This document shows, one piece after another, positions 24,179 to 36,411 of a stretch of DNA of 64,000 nt. How positions within the stretch are numbered: the first letter of the stretch is position 1; the number at the start of each line of letters is the position of its first letter. The DNA comes from Channa striata (Eukaryota > Chordata > Actinopteri > Anabantiformes > Channidae), in contig CM065183.1 in the NCBI GenBank assembly GCA_033026295.1, forward strand, positions 12,688,657-12,752,656. Direction: 5' to 3'. The notes under the pieces are model-generated. The model searched no databases, had not been told where the DNA came from, and saw only the letters and a list, made by a program, of their open reading frames with translations. The position numbers and the translations under genes were made by a program.

Positions 24179-25983
24179 TGGTCCCCAGAGGATAAATCCT
24201 GTTAACACAGATGATTCACTAACTCATCTTTTACTGCTACCAATGATAATTTAGGTGATTTTGGCAAACAAACAAACAAAATACAGTTTTCATGTAGGTC
24301 TTTACCAGATGGGCTGACACAAAAATATGAACATTTGTGATACCATAACTATGTGATCTAAATAAATATAAATGAAATGAATGAAACTTGATGACAGCCC
24401 ATATTATGTGTTGGGGAGCTCAGGTCTTGTGAGGATCACACTTCCTTTCTGTTGTTGAGGTAGAGGCTGTGTCCTGATTTTTGTTCTGATTCTAAAAAGC
24501 ATTGCCATACTACTGTGAGTCAGGAGTGCTGTCTTACCTTTGCTAGTATAAATGTACTCTGGCTCTTTGCCATCTTGTGAATTAGCAGATTTTTTGTTTA
24601 TCCTTGATAGTTTTTCCTTGATACTATTGTGTGATGCTGTTACTTGCTATTCTGATTTATTTTCTCCAGGAAGGGTCCAGGATCCCAGTTCCTTCTTCTT
24701 TCTCCTGGTATAACCAAGCAAAACGATAAATAACCCATTTTAACCAATACTGCTAGACTGTCAACCTCAAGTTGAACTGCAGATTTAATGATCCCCTAAC
24801 CTGAAATCTGTTTGGCTAAATACTTTTCAAACAGAGCACATCCAGTTAGCAAGCTTGGCAAACTCTGTAGAACATTTTAAACGAACAAGCACCATCATAA
24901 AAAACAGTTAGCATTAACCCTCCGGTGTCAGTATTTAGCCTTAAACACTGCCGATGATCGTCATGTGTTGTGAAATTGTAAACAGTTTATGTTGAAAGTT
25001 GCATCACAAGACACATTGGTTCATTAATAAATGAAGTGAAGAAGCAGTTATGTCTTAAAACTTTAAAATGTTTTCTACAGGCGAAACACTCAGCTCCTGA
25101 TCAAGTAATGCTTGAGTCACTGGTATTGATCCACAGTGCTATCAGCCCTGGCAGATACATCAAGGACATTCTGTGATATTTCTCAGAAAAGACTATTTAT
25201 TTCTCGTTTGAATGCCCTGTAGTGGCATGAAAACATCTTATTGCTTACATTTCATTGAATGAAACAACTCGAATGTCTAGCCTCTGTTTGCAACAGAAGT
25301 GAGTGCTTATCAAAAGGCCACTATTGCCTGACATCATTCATTGCAGATGGAGAGGCAGAGTTACTTCTACTTGTCGGGATTTTCATTTATTTTCCAATTC
25401 AGTGGTAACTTTCTATCACTAAGCTAAAAGTAAAAGGAACTATACTGACAGTGTACACTTTGACTTCATTTGTATAGATCTTTGCTAAAGACAATGGGGT
25501 CGGGGTTCAAAAATATTGATGGACACAGATACATCCCTGGAAGTCAACCTTGTGCATCCTGGTAGTGTTTGACATCACCAAAAGGTTGTGGAACTGATGT
25601 TGAGGAAACCTTCAGCGAGTATAAAATTTTCTTGGCAATTAATCCAATGCTCCCCTAGACATCTCAACATGGTTGTACTACAGGAAAAGCGATCATCTCA
25701 TGATGTGAGATCTTTCTGTCAGCCATTTTGGCAAGATAGTAAATACTGTTACAACAGTCACACTGCGGGACCCCGGCTCATTAAAACACATTATACTCTT
25801 ACCATTCAGTGAATGAGCTCAGTTAGGTCCATGGCCCATTTTATGTCCCAAACACTAGTGTAATGAGCTCAGTGTATTGGAATACATAGAGAGCAGTTGT
25901 TTGAAGTGTTGCGGTGTTCATTACTTCGGCATATTATTCAGCAAAGCTGCAATGGGTTTGTGCTTGTTAGAGGCCTGAACCAC
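24179..25983. other. No gene recognised
   Basis: Unique-looking AT-rich DNA with an aaacaaacaaac run near 24,267. No repeat family was recognised. Confidence 0.55.
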
Positions 25984-26040
25984 TTCACATTTACATTTTA
26001 GGCAATCAGTTGACACTTTTATCCCGAACAACTGAGGGCA
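25984..26040 (-). mobile_element. L2/UnaSINE-type 3' tail fragment
   Basis: On the minus strand it reads gttgttcgggataaaagtgt, caactgattgcc, then aaaatgtaaatgtg. The ggataaaag core followed by a TGTAA-like end matches the tail of the chimeric SINE at 12,061-12,108 and of fish L2-dependent SINEs. Confidence 0.55.
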
Positions 26041-26494
26041 ACGGAGAAAAAGCTTCAAATCCTATATCACGCTCGGATCCCAATGGAGACACAATTTTGA
26101 CCCAGAATGAATAAAAAGGATGTTTCTAGACCCTCAGTAAATTACTAGACTGATTAGTGCAGACACCTCCTGCAGGTAGTCACCATACAGAACATTTTTA
26201 CAGAACCAACAAAGCACTGCAATGGCGCAAAGATAATGTTGTGGTAATATAAAAGTTGCAAGCTGTGATGGACTGTGTCACGACACCTATCCAAGATGAA
26301 ATGTTTTCCCAAGCTGACTTCTGTCAACCACATTAAACCCACCACAGTATGTTGTTGTCTGGCTGATTGATTAATACAGTGACAGGCAATGTTTTTTTTT
26401 GCAAAAACTGATCATATAATGTGATCTCATCTCTATCTCAGTCCGAACTATAGACAAACAATGTGCTCAAAATAACATAAGCATAAGTTCTCAT

Positions 26495-26910
26495 GCCTTT
26501 ATTGCACATACCAATTAAACATTCATGTTTTTGTACAGTAAATTAACGATTTGATACAATAAAAAATACCTCTTTAAACATCCTTTGGTGGTAATAACCT
26601 CCAACAAGTGCTTCCATAAGCTTCTGCTTAACGTTCAGGAGGAATTTTGGACCATATGTCCTCTCAGAGCTGCTTCAGCTCAGCCATGCTCTTAAAATAT
26701 TCGATGTTATCCACTGAACTCTGAATGGCAAGCTGTCCAGTCCCAGAGGAGAGAAAGCATTCCCAGTCCATGACACTGTTGGGATAATGTTTTCAAGTTC
26801 ACATATAGAACACACAGTACATAGTGCTGTGTGTTCTCCCTGATCTATTCATCTTTACTTTCATCAATCTACAGTTGCATTTTCCCAGTAGAGCTGTGCA
26901 CTAAGTTTGA
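26495..26910. mobile_element. DNA-transposon-like dispersed element, degraded
   Basis: Blocks such as taacctccaacaagtgcttc, caggaggaattttggaccat, gctgcttcagctcagccatg, tgacactgttgggataatgt and ttttcccagtagagctgtgc appear in the order of a very common teleost/amphibian DNA-transposon family, read antisense to its degraded transposase region. Large internal sections are missing and no frame survives. The superfamily is left open. Confidence 0.5.
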
Positions 26911-28326
26911 CACACTTCACGTTCTGCATGGCTCCTCCTGAATATTTTCATGCTGAGAGGCAGAGTGAAAAGAATTTATATTTGCTCAAATTCACATTTA
27001 ATTTGTAATATAGTGCCTCATATTGCTAATTAGAACCTCTAATAACCCCTCCACATTTGCTCTCCTACCTACAGAAGTAAAATTTGGCTATAAGCACTTT
27101 GTTTTTGATATTCGTGCTGTGACACAACTAATGTGAAGCATCATCGACTCGTGCAGAAGCTTCTCCTGCTTGCTGTTAGACTTCAGAGTAACGGCAGAGA
27201 CTCTGTCCAGCCCTTTATCAGGCATGTTTACACCCCTACACGCCCAGCCAAGATCCTCAGAGGGTGCTATGTTTGCCAAAGGCACTACTTTACGCCATGT
27301 CCATACAGCAAATGCAGACATGGCAGTTCAGTAGTGCTTCAGCAGTCAGAAGAATAACAGCGTGCCTAGTGGGGTGTGTGACATTGCCAGCTTCCAAAGC
27401 TTTGCCTTGTGTTCACACAGCAATAGTCAGTGAGAGACAATGGTTGTGGAGGTAGGTGTGTGTGTGTGTGTGTGTGTGTCAATGTACAGTAGCTCTGCTG
27501 AGCAATGCTCTAGTTTCATGTGGTATGTTGTCTTCTTTGTCTCGGGCATCTTTTCCCTTTCCTTCTCCCCTTTCTTCTTCATTTACAGCCTCATGTCTTT
27601 TTCTGTTTTGTTCTCTGACGTTGTCTTTTTTGTGCTTTTCCTTCAGCTGCTCTTCTCTCCTTTTAAAATGCTGCAGGTCAGCTCACAGCGCACCAGGTCA
27701 ACTATCTTTGATGTTGTAGAAAATACTCACAATCCACTTTAGCGTCAGGTAAAGTTATTGTGTATGGTGTGACTTATGACGTCCACCACAGCAAATACTT
27801 GTCTTGCAACTAATTTGCCAGACATTTGCATTTTCAATATTGTTTTATTGTCTGACTTTTCTGATTTGACTTTGGAGGCTGGACCTGCTCATTTCTGGCT
27901 CACTGATACATACAATAAACTGTCTCTTTAGGAATTTCCAATGTAGCACTTTCAACAATTGCTTCGACCAATCCCTTGTGAATTCTGTATGAATTCATGC
28001 ATTTTAGGTCACAACAATCACAGTATCCTGGAGGGACTCAATTAGACTGCCAGCAAGCAAACATAGATGACACCATTCTTTAGGTAATTTAAGTTTTGCA
28101 ATTGTGTAGACTGCAATCCCTCCCCATCATAAAACACTTAATTAGGTTTTTGGTTGTTAGAAATTGCACCATTGATGACAAAATTGACGACTATTTCCTA
28201 CTGTACTAAACAGCCTATTCAATTTAAATGCAGCTTCTGTAGTTCCCATAGTTTTGCATTTGATTTGAAGCTTGTAAACTAGTGTCTAGATGTAAAAGAG
28301 ACATGAGAGGATACTTTTTTGTCACT
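26911..28326. other. No gene recognised
   Basis: It holds the (GT)n array at 27,456-27,479 and a CT-rich stretch after it (27,540-27,660). The block 26,930-27,080 has tgctaattagaacc and other AT-rich words. Nothing else was recognised. Confidence 0.55.
27456..27479. repeat. (GT)n microsatellite
   Basis: Twelve GT units without interruption. They generate the MCVCVCVC-type open frames seen here, which are not genes. Confidence 0.95.
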
Positions 28327-28701
28327 CAGTGAGTTTACATGGACTTAAGTAACCAGTTTGCTGTCGGCTTTCTCTGGAAAGTCGATTTCCTGTCATGTAA
28401 AAGGCAAAAGCTGGTTTCTGTAATCAGTGCAGGGGATTAGGAAAACCTGATTTCCCCAGGTAGATGTCGGAGAACATGGATTTCTTTGCCATGTATATGC
28501 TTAACCAGGTTTCCATTCTGCTTTCCATTCTGCTGTGTAACAAAAGGCTACAGATGAAGCAGATGAAAGTCTAAATGAAAGGAGAGATGAGACACGCCTC
28601 TGTTTAAACTGAAACTCAACTAAAAATTTAACAAAGTGCTTTGCAGGAGTCTAAATAAGTCACTTCCGTCAGTTCCGCATGTGGTGCATGTAAACTACTG
28701 T
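28327..28701. mobile_element. MITE-like element with terminal inverted repeats
   Basis: agtttacatg at 28,332-28,341 and catgtaaact at 28,687-28,696 form a perfect 10-base inverted repeat. It extends to about 14-15 bases if one indel is allowed (cagtgagtttacatg against catgtaaactactg). Internal catgtaaaa and aaccaggtttcc motifs repeat the theme. Size and structure fit a non-autonomous DNA transposon of about 370 bp. No target-site duplication could be fixed. Confidence 0.45.
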
Positions 28702-29737
28702 ACATTCCCAGTTCCCCAAAAAGCTGGATCCTTAAGACTACATATAAATGTAGTCTTTGTGTCTTGTCTTCATTACATTCGTCACCATTACTGAGGTGTG
28801 TTGCGGACTTGGTCTTTCCTCTGACCTTTGGAGGGAACTTTATCAGAGGCCAGTTAAGGACAACAATGACAGCAACGTCAGCCTCCACGAATTGAGAAAA
28901 AAACTCACCTTGTGGACTTTAATGTTTTCGGTTTGACCTTTTCAGGAGCTCCATTGAAATGCTTTGATGTAACTTTTGACATTTGAATCGCAGGTTGTAC
29001 AAACTGCAGCTCCTCGGTCGACTGATGGCTCTTTGATTGGGATGCTGGCCCTGCTGAGAGGTTAAGTGTCTTCTTTAGACATCCTGGAGTTGTATTGCTG
29101 GGGGCTATGGGGATCTCTGTGGGTGCTGCACGCCAACATTTATTATGTCACTGATCTACAGTAAGTTGGTTGATTTTAATGCGGCGTGTTTCCTCTGTTC
29201 CCATCCAGGATCCTGCTAGCTCCTGCTTTTTCTTGTGACTGTATTTAAGGCCCGTTACTAGACTAACAACCTGTTTGTTATTGTTTCAAATAAAAATTTC
29301 TTAAGACTACAACATATACGAATACAGTAAAAAAACACCCTCCAATTACTTCAGAAAGTTTTTGACTTTTGGTCAAAAACATACTGTGAGTTACTGTGAT
29401 ATTTAAAAAACTCAGATTTCACAAGCCGGAAGCAGAAAAGGCTTGGCATGTTATGCTGGGGAAAATTATTTCATCATTAACAGACTATTTGCAAAGTGAA
29501 ATAAAAGTAATTAATGACCAAATAAATGCATTACACTCAAAAAATAGCACCAACACCAGGACATGCATGGTCTTCTGGGACACTTAATGGAACTAAATTA
29601 ATGCTAATGAACTTTCTGTTACCTTTGCCTTTCCTGCTGAGTCAAATATCCATCCATTAAGGAAACTGGCATTCCAGCCAGTCGGGGGTCTAACCCGTGA
29701 GCCTCTAGTTATGAGATGGCAGTGTCAGTTCTGTTAA
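28702..29737. other. No gene recognised
   Basis: Unique-looking DNA. A poly(A)-signal-like aaataaaaatttctt lies at 29,288-29,302 without an attached gene. Confidence 0.5.
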
Positions 29738-29991
29738 ATGGCAAATGGTCTGCACTTATTTAGCACTTTTCTACCTATTGGTATTCAAAGCACTTTACAC
29801 TGCTTCTCATTCACCCACACACTCACAGTCACACACTGATGGGCAAGCTGCTGTGGAGCTGGCCAACACTCACTGGGAGCAACTGTCCTGCTCAAGAACA
29901 CTTTGACATGTGACACATCAGCCAGGGATCAAACCAACAACTGTGGGATTGGTCGACAACCGCTCTACCACCTGTGCCACAGCTTCTACAT
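29738..29991 (-). mobile_element. AFC-like tRNA-derived SINE
   Basis: Read on the minus strand: gctgtggcacaggtggtaga and gcggttgtcgaccaat form the tRNA-like head with A box, and gttggtttgatccctggctg carries the B box. Then come cacatgtcaaagtgttcttg, agcaggacagttgctcccag, a body with gtgtgtgactgtgagtgtgt, and the end caaagtgctttgaatacc... reading as gtaaagtgctttgaatacca, taggtagaaaagtgctaaat and gcagaccatttgcc. Order and motifs match the AFC family known from cichlids and relatives. The copy looks nearly full length. Confidence 0.8.
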
Positions 29992-30359
29992 ATTCTTTCT
30001 AGTTTTGGGTTACATATGAACCACTTATTCCCAAATGCTAAATTACCTAAAAAAAGTCCATGATGGTATGTTGAACCATATTCACCCTATAAAACAAGAT
30101 GCTGATAAACAAAAATTTATTTTAAAATAAATAAAACACCACTTTTATATAGAAGCACCAAGATCAGCTGAGGTTACCTGCACTGCGACCATTCTGTGTG
30201 ACACATGCTTTGGTTCAGGTACAGATCAATTTCAAAAGCAACCTAAAGCTTTCCCCACTGTGACAAAGTTACCAACTGTAAAAGTTCTTGTAATATAAAG
30301 GTGAGACCGAAATATCCTAAACATTATCTTTAAATAGACTGAGCCCAAGAATATTTTTT

Positions 30360-30760
30360 ATTTCATTTAAACCCCTCTTATCATTTAAAGCCTGCTCCCC
30401 TTGCTACGAATGAACTCGAGTTTTAGGTATCACCATCTAGGCTTCCTCTCAGCTGACCTGCATTCATTTGCATTCCTTCAGCTGGATTTTGAAATTTTCA
30501 CTGCCGGCTGAGCTCTCTCCCTCATTGCTTTAAATCCACATTCATCACAAGCTAAATTAACTGCAGTGGATTCACCCTCTCCATTTAGATTGTTTAGTCG
30601 TAATGACAGTGTATTAACAGATGCTCTGGCGGAGAATAGGAAGAGAGGGGCGAAGATAGTTTCCAAAGAGCCCTGTTTTATTAATGTTAACACGGTGACT
30701 GGGCAGAATGATCAGTCTCCTTCAAGCATACATAATCACTATGGTACCCAGAGAAAGAGA
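30360..30760. promoter_or_regulatory. Candidate conserved non-coding element (block A)
   Basis: No repeat or coding signal is present. Composition is balanced and includes typical developmental-enhancer style words: catttgcattcc, tcatttgcattc, aagctaaattaactgcag, attagatt-like stretches and taatgttaacac. Its look is that of vertebrate conserved elements, but no alignment could be made. The call rests on texture only. Confidence 0.3.
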
Positions 30761-31109
30761 TAAAGAGCAGAGGAGGAGAGGGAGGAAAGGTCCAGACAGG
30801 TGCAGTGAGGTGAACAGCACTGGGGAAATGAGGCTCCATTAAGTTTGTCATCAGCAATACGCCACCCGAGGTCACTGCAGACGATGACGCCGCCCCCCCT
30901 TTCCTCCTTCACTATCCATGTCTCCTTTTGGCCTAATTGTTCCCGTCTCTCCATCTCATATTCCAATCCTGCCTCTTGCCCTCCCATCATTTCTAAATTT
31001 ATAAACCTCTCTATGCATAGGGGCGATTACAGTGGAATGGAGCGTGTATGCAACCATGTCACTCTCCCCCAATTCCTCCCCTCCCCAGCTCTGTGTTTAA
31101 TATGCATGG

Positions 31110-31640
31110 CTCTGACCATTAAGCTGAATGGAGCACTGTACTCCAGTGCACCTCAATCCATTTCTCTGCCCATTACGCCTACACAATGAGGAATAATTTA
31201 AATCAAATCCTTGCTTTGGGAAGAGGGGGCTCCAAATTCACTTTACCTGATAATGTAAAGGAATTAATTTTTATGCTATGGACATAATGATGAAAGTTAA
31301 AAATCTGACTATAATTTGAAATAGAGCAGCATTACTCAGATGAGGATTGTTCAAATTAACACCTTGAGGTAATTAATTTCCTAATATCAAATAATATATA
31401 GAGAGTGATCAAATTAAAAAAGGTATTTCTGTCTAAGTAGATAGAGAGTATAAATGCAATACAATAATGAATCACAATAGCACAGTAAAACAACTTAATA
31501 AATGTAAATGGACAGTTTTCATGGATTGGCCAAGGTAATAAAATCTTACAGTTACTTTGAATGGAGCTGCACTTGATAATTTGATCTGCTTTATTCAAAA
31601 TGGCATTAACTTTAATTAAATAAAAAGTAACAATATGAGT
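31110..31640. promoter_or_regulatory. Candidate conserved non-coding element (block B)
   Basis: This stretch is repeat-free and AT-rich, with many homeodomain-type cores: gaggaataatttaaatc, ggaattaatttttatgc, ggtaattaatttcc, gcattaactttaattaaa. It also carries a ggctccaaattcactttacc segment. It continues block A across a CT-rich stretch (30,760-31,080). It is a candidate only, since conservation could not be tested. Confidence 0.35.
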
Positions 31641-34600
31641 CAGTTGTTTTTGCTCCTAAACATGTCATTTTTTAGTTGTGTGGGTTTTGAAATCCCAAAT
31701 GATGTTTTCATTTCTTTTCAGGTTATGATAATATTAAAACACAAAGTACTTTTTTCCAAGTCCAGTATGGCTTCCACAAAAATTTCTAATGATTCTTTTG
31801 AAGAACAGCTACATATAGTGTGCATATTTCACACTGCTGTGTATAATTGAATACCAAAAAAGTGATTTAAATATTTACGGGAATTCTTAGCAGATATTCA
31901 ATTTATTTGTCTTGTAAAAAGTCCCGTAGCAACCCAGAAATTGACTATATCAGCACATGTGTGTCTGTGTGTCCTTGTGTGTTTGCAGACTAAATTTCCA
32001 GCTCATTCTCATTCCCAAGGTGTCAAAAAGTGGCACTTTGGAACCAACAAAAATGTTTGTTCAGCCCAAATGGCAACCATTAATCTTCAACCTTCTAATC
32101 TTAACCCACATGTTTTATGCCTAAAACTAACCCTATAGATTAGTGTTATAAACAGTAGAAGTTTTTATTTTAGTGTTTAATATTATAACCACAGCAACAA
32201 GAGTCAGAAGCATTGTAACACATAAGAACCCAATGAGCCTACAAGGATGTAGAAGGTCATTTATTGAACCACAGTTATCAGCTGATAGGATCTGTTAACA
32301 GCCCAGAGATCGGTGTGAACTGGTGTGAAATGTACTGACTGTAAAGTCGCATGTTCTCTCTTCTGCCTTGATTCTACCTCCACCGATGTCAAGGCTCCAG
32401 TGGGATTCTTCCAATCTCCTGCTTTCCCTCGTTGTTAAATCTGCACACAAGCTGCAATAACAGGCGCGGTGTAATCACTCAAGTCCTTTTCTGGGGTCAC
32501 TTAAACAAACCTCATACCCTGCTAATGACTCTGTGAGGCTCCATTTGGGCAAATACATTATTTTAGCCATATTCATATCCCAGTATTCATTTCTTAAAAA
32601 GACAATATTGTCCAAAGTGATGTGAAAAAGGAGAACATAGTTTAATTACATGAAGTGCAAGAAACAAATGACAAAACCTCTTTGTAGTTAATTAACAATT
32701 GTGTAACAAAGTTAATTTGTGAAAAACAGTTAAATTTGCATTGCAGTACCATGGAAAAAGATTAAGTCTGTAAATAAGAACCATTAGATGAGGATTTTAT
32801 TAATGTGTCTGCCATGCCCCATCACATCAAATGACTGCGGCTCTTCGTTTTTCTTTGATTTTGGTTATCGTTTCCTTTGATGTGACAGTAAATGACTTCC
32901 TTGATTGAGTTAAAATCTTAGAAAATGTGTGCATACACATATCTGCCGTGATTTGAGTTTTGTCATTGTTGAAGCATCGATCCAATAAAGCCATGGCTGC
33001 AGGCTAATACTCAACAAAAGTCCTGCACGTTTCCATTAGGATAACTCAATTTTAGTTGAATAAATGTGTGTGAGAAAACAGAGGGAAGAGAGAACCGGGA
33101 ATGATGAGGAAAATATCCTATATGAATAACAGGGACATGAAGAAGAAAAAAAGAAACAGTAAGGGAGCCAGAAGACGAATGGACAGACATGTTGGTCCAG
33201 AGAGAGAGACAAAGAGCAAGAGCTAATAAATGACTGTAAATGATCCTTTATTACTGCGCGGAGTGCAGCACTCAGCATTCTGTAAACTGATGAGCCATGA
33301 ATGCTGGTGTGTGTGTGTGTGTGTGTGTGCATGTGTGTGGTGTGTGTGTGTGTGTGTGTTTCTGCGTGTGTGTGTGTGAGAGAGAGAGAAAGCCGTACTT
33401 ACTCTTTCGCTCCAGTCCTGACTGCTAAAACGACTTTGCCTTTGTGTTTCATGTACCTGTTTGCGTGTGTGTGTTTCTGAGCTTGCTCCTTAGTTTTTAC
33501 ATGTTTTCAATTTCTCAAGCTACGTTGCATATTGTATGTGTCAGAGGTCAAGTTACTTATGTTTGTTTTTCTCTTCGGTCTGCCATTTTAGGCAAATCTT
33601 TTCAGGGAAAGGTCTAATTTTCCCAGTTATTTTAGAAACTGAATCTGCTTTGAGACAAACCCACAGGCTTTGCACCACACAATATTACATTAACCTTTCA
33701 TGCTGCTTCTTGCTTTAATGCACAACATTGTTTGTATAGTTTTGTATAACTTATGGGAATCAAGACATGAACCTCCACCTCTGTGGGTCACTCTATTAGT
33801 TGTTATGAAATTAGAGTATGAATGTTGTGAAACATAAGGCTAAATTGGATTCATGTTGGAAATTTCTTTGATCTCTCAAATTGCTGAAGGCAATAAAAAC
33901 ATATAATTGTATATAATCTAATTCTGTGCATGTGATGTCACATTCAGAGAGAGGGACTCACAATCTTGCAAGTCACCTAAGCGACACCTAAAGGAGAGTA
34001 GTTAACCTAAAGCCCGTTGTGTGACTAACAGAAGCCTCCGTCCCTGACGTTGGCCTTCTGGGGTGAGAGTTACTCTAAAGCCTTTAGAAGCAAATCTCTC
34101 TGCAATACTGCCAAGGTGTTTTTACTGAGTCTGTGTTAAACAAGCTTCTGACGGCATTAATACGCCGTATGTTTAAAAGCATATTTCTACTTCAAAAGGT
34201 GACAAAGTTAATAAAGTGCTGTCTTTGGAAAGACTGTCTCACAAATAAAAACTTCAACTAATCTGACGGATGAACTAGACCAACACAGGATATAATGTCC
34301 CTTATACTTTTCCACTTTAATTCATCCACAATCAGCCGAGCTAATGCAACATGGCAGCTGAGCTCTCAAGACTCGAGATGAAGTTTGTTGTCCCCAAACA
34401 ACAACTGTTTGTGCAGTATTAGACTAACGGAAAGACGCAGACAATCTAAGACATTATCTAATATGGAGAGATAATAGAGAAGAGACATTTGAAATGATAT
34501 CACAACGTGGAAATGTACATTTGTATTTGTTGCTTCTAGCTGGTGCCTACTGTGCCTAAAGTGAGAGCCAGAAGCCAAGACATGGAACGCTGAGGACAGG

Positions 34601-35147
34601 GGATAGAAGCTGTCACACAGCACTGACTGTAACTGAGATACATTTGGTAAAAATACCACCCAGGTGACTCACCAGGTAAAGCTGCGGAACTCTGTAGTTT
34701 GGTCAGAGTCCAAATCTAAATGTGAGAAGGCCTGCATTAGCTGATGTATAAACTCAAAAAAATGTTTTGAGCATACATATCCATTTACTGTGCTAACAAT
34801 ATTTGCAGAATTCCAAATTGTCCTCTATAAATATTCAGACACACATGTCCCGCAGCAAGGGGTTTGTAAACCAAGATTTTTCACTTTGGAATGAACTTTC
34901 AGTGAAGTATTCCCACCCGTCCCAGGATTACAGGAACCCCCTGTGGGCGTGTTTTCTTCCAGCTTAGCTCCACTTCTCAAAGTGGATCTACATCATTTTA
35001 TCAATAGACGTGATAGTGTTGTGGCAGTGCTGATGCCTGATCTTATGTCAGCTTAGCACTGCGAGCTACTGTGAGGCTCCCTTTAAGTCAGTGAGCAGGA
35101 ATATGATCCATCGTTTTTTTGACCTGTCCTCATTCTTTGTCTGAACG
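31641..35147. other. No gene recognised
   Basis: Unique-looking DNA apart from the compound microsatellite at 33,306-33,390. The AT-rich stretch 32,640-32,830 contains tagttaattaacaattgtg and may be conserved. Open frames are under 100 codons. Confidence 0.55.
33306..33390. repeat. Compound (GT)n-(GA)n microsatellite
   Basis: Interrupted GT arrays (with gcat, ggt and tttctgc breaks) run into a short GA tract. The alternating purine-pyrimidine tract could adopt Z-form DNA, and the array is likely polymorphic. Confidence 0.95.
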
Positions 35148-35263
35148 ACACACACACACACACACACAAGGTCGGCAGACACAACTTCACATCTTTTGCC
35201 TAATAAGAACAACACATGACTGTGGACAGAGGAAGAGTGTGTGTTTTGTGTGTGTGTGTGTGT
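35148..35263. repeat. (CA)n and (GT)n pair
   Basis: (CA)n at 35,148-35,168 and (GT)n at 35,247-35,263 are in opposite sense about 80 bases apart, so they could pair as an imperfect hairpin. Confidence 0.9.
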
Positions 35264-35740
35264 ATGCTTAGCCCCCCATAGTGACAGTGATTGGAGACTG
35301 GCTTTGTCGACACAACGGCAGGAACCAGGATGATTTTACAGGGATTGTCTTACTTCTGTGACAGTTGGACACTTTCCAAAGTTTTGCCCAGATTTGTGAG
35401 CAGGAACAAGCTTCTCTGTAAGTGAGAGAAGAAAGATGTATAGATCTGGGTGATTTGTTTTCTTCACAAAGAAATGAACTGTACAAAAAGAAAAATAGAC
35501 AATGTGATGGAACATCAGAAAAGCCATCAGAGAGAAGAGTGAAAGTCAGTAGAAGAGTGTAACTGTGATGCTCAACTTTTTGCATGTGTTAATGGAAGAT
35601 TTTCGAATGTTTAATATCCACAAATATATACAATATAGTTGAACATCATTAGCATAGCAGAATGTTTTTTATTGTTATTACTACTAAGCTAATGTTTTTG
35701 TAAATTAACATAAATCGCTTTCACTGGTTCACTGGTTTTA

Positions 35741-35786
35741 ACTTTCATTGGAGGTTTATTTACAAAAATAAACCTCCAATGAAAGT
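35741..35786. repeat. Perfect 21-bp inverted repeat with 4-base loop
   Basis: Arm 35,741-35,761 (starts actttcattggagg) is the exact reverse complement of 35,766-35,786 (ends cctccaatgaaagt), with acaa between. The RNA or single-strand form would be a strong hairpin. The diverged sequence aaatcgctttcactgg just upstream resembles the outer part of the right arm in inverse, so a longer inverted duplication may have decayed. The arm is too short for a typical microRNA precursor by itself. Confidence 0.95.
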
Positions 35787-36171
35787 GATTCATCTATTTG
35801 TGGAAGTGCTGCTGCTGGTCTGTCCTATGCTGACTTGTGCAAAGGTAAAACAACTGGATGTAAATCTTTTAATGGACTCTTGTGATTATCTCCTGCTGGA
35901 TAAGAGAAAGTTATGGAATCTGCATTTGAATGATGGCTACATTGATTTGTTTGCTACTCACATCAATATGCAACCAAATCTATTTCTAATTTCTAAAGCT
36001 TTTACTACTTTTACTTTGTGCACACTCAAGTATTGTTATTGGAGGGAATCCAACCAATGGGTTACTAACCTAAACCTACTAAACCTCTTTAAATCTCATT
36101 CATACTTTCCACTGGTTTATGAGTGGTCATCAAGACTTTTTCTAGCTGCTGATTGGCCACCCTGGATTTAA
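35779..36171 (+). other. 130-codon open frame with signal-peptide-like start, unrecognised
   Basis: I do not recognise this frame. It starts inside the right arm of the 21-bp hairpin. The first 21 residues, MKVIHLFVEVLLLVCPMLTC, are hydrophobic and end in a Cys-Ala-Lys, like a secretory signal. The rest has six or so cysteines and many aromatic residues. The start context (tccaatga) is weak, no TATA box, splice site or poly(A) signal is evident, and the frame length is close to what chance gives in 64 kb. Most likely not a gene. Confidence 0.12.
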
Positions 36172-36352
36172 AGGCATTCAGTTATAGTGATATTGTGCAG
36201 TAAACGATGAGATTGCCAGGACTGGCCTCATTTTAATCTATAGGTCCGACAGCTTGATCCCACATCACCCTACAGACTTGTTTACACTTTGAAATGCCAA
36301 TCAACATGAGAACAGTGAGAGTAACCCCCAGCACCCTGCATCTTCTTTGAGG

Positions 36353-36354
<2 letters not shown>

Positions 36355-36410
<56 letters not shown>
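36355..36410. repeat. Long (AC)n microsatellite
   Basis: About 56 bases of AC with a single extra A near the end. It is the longest dinucleotide array in the window. Confidence 0.97.

Positions 36411-36411
<1 letters not shown>

Noticed and set aside
27440..27742. Cysteine/valine-rich frame starting in (GT)n
   Set aside because: The N-terminus is a translation of the dinucleotide repeat, and the rest is CT-rich DNA giving Phe/Ser/Leu.
32080..32135. Telomere-like words (ctaaaactaaccctatag)
   Set aside because: A single imperfect occurrence, not a tandem telomeric repeat.
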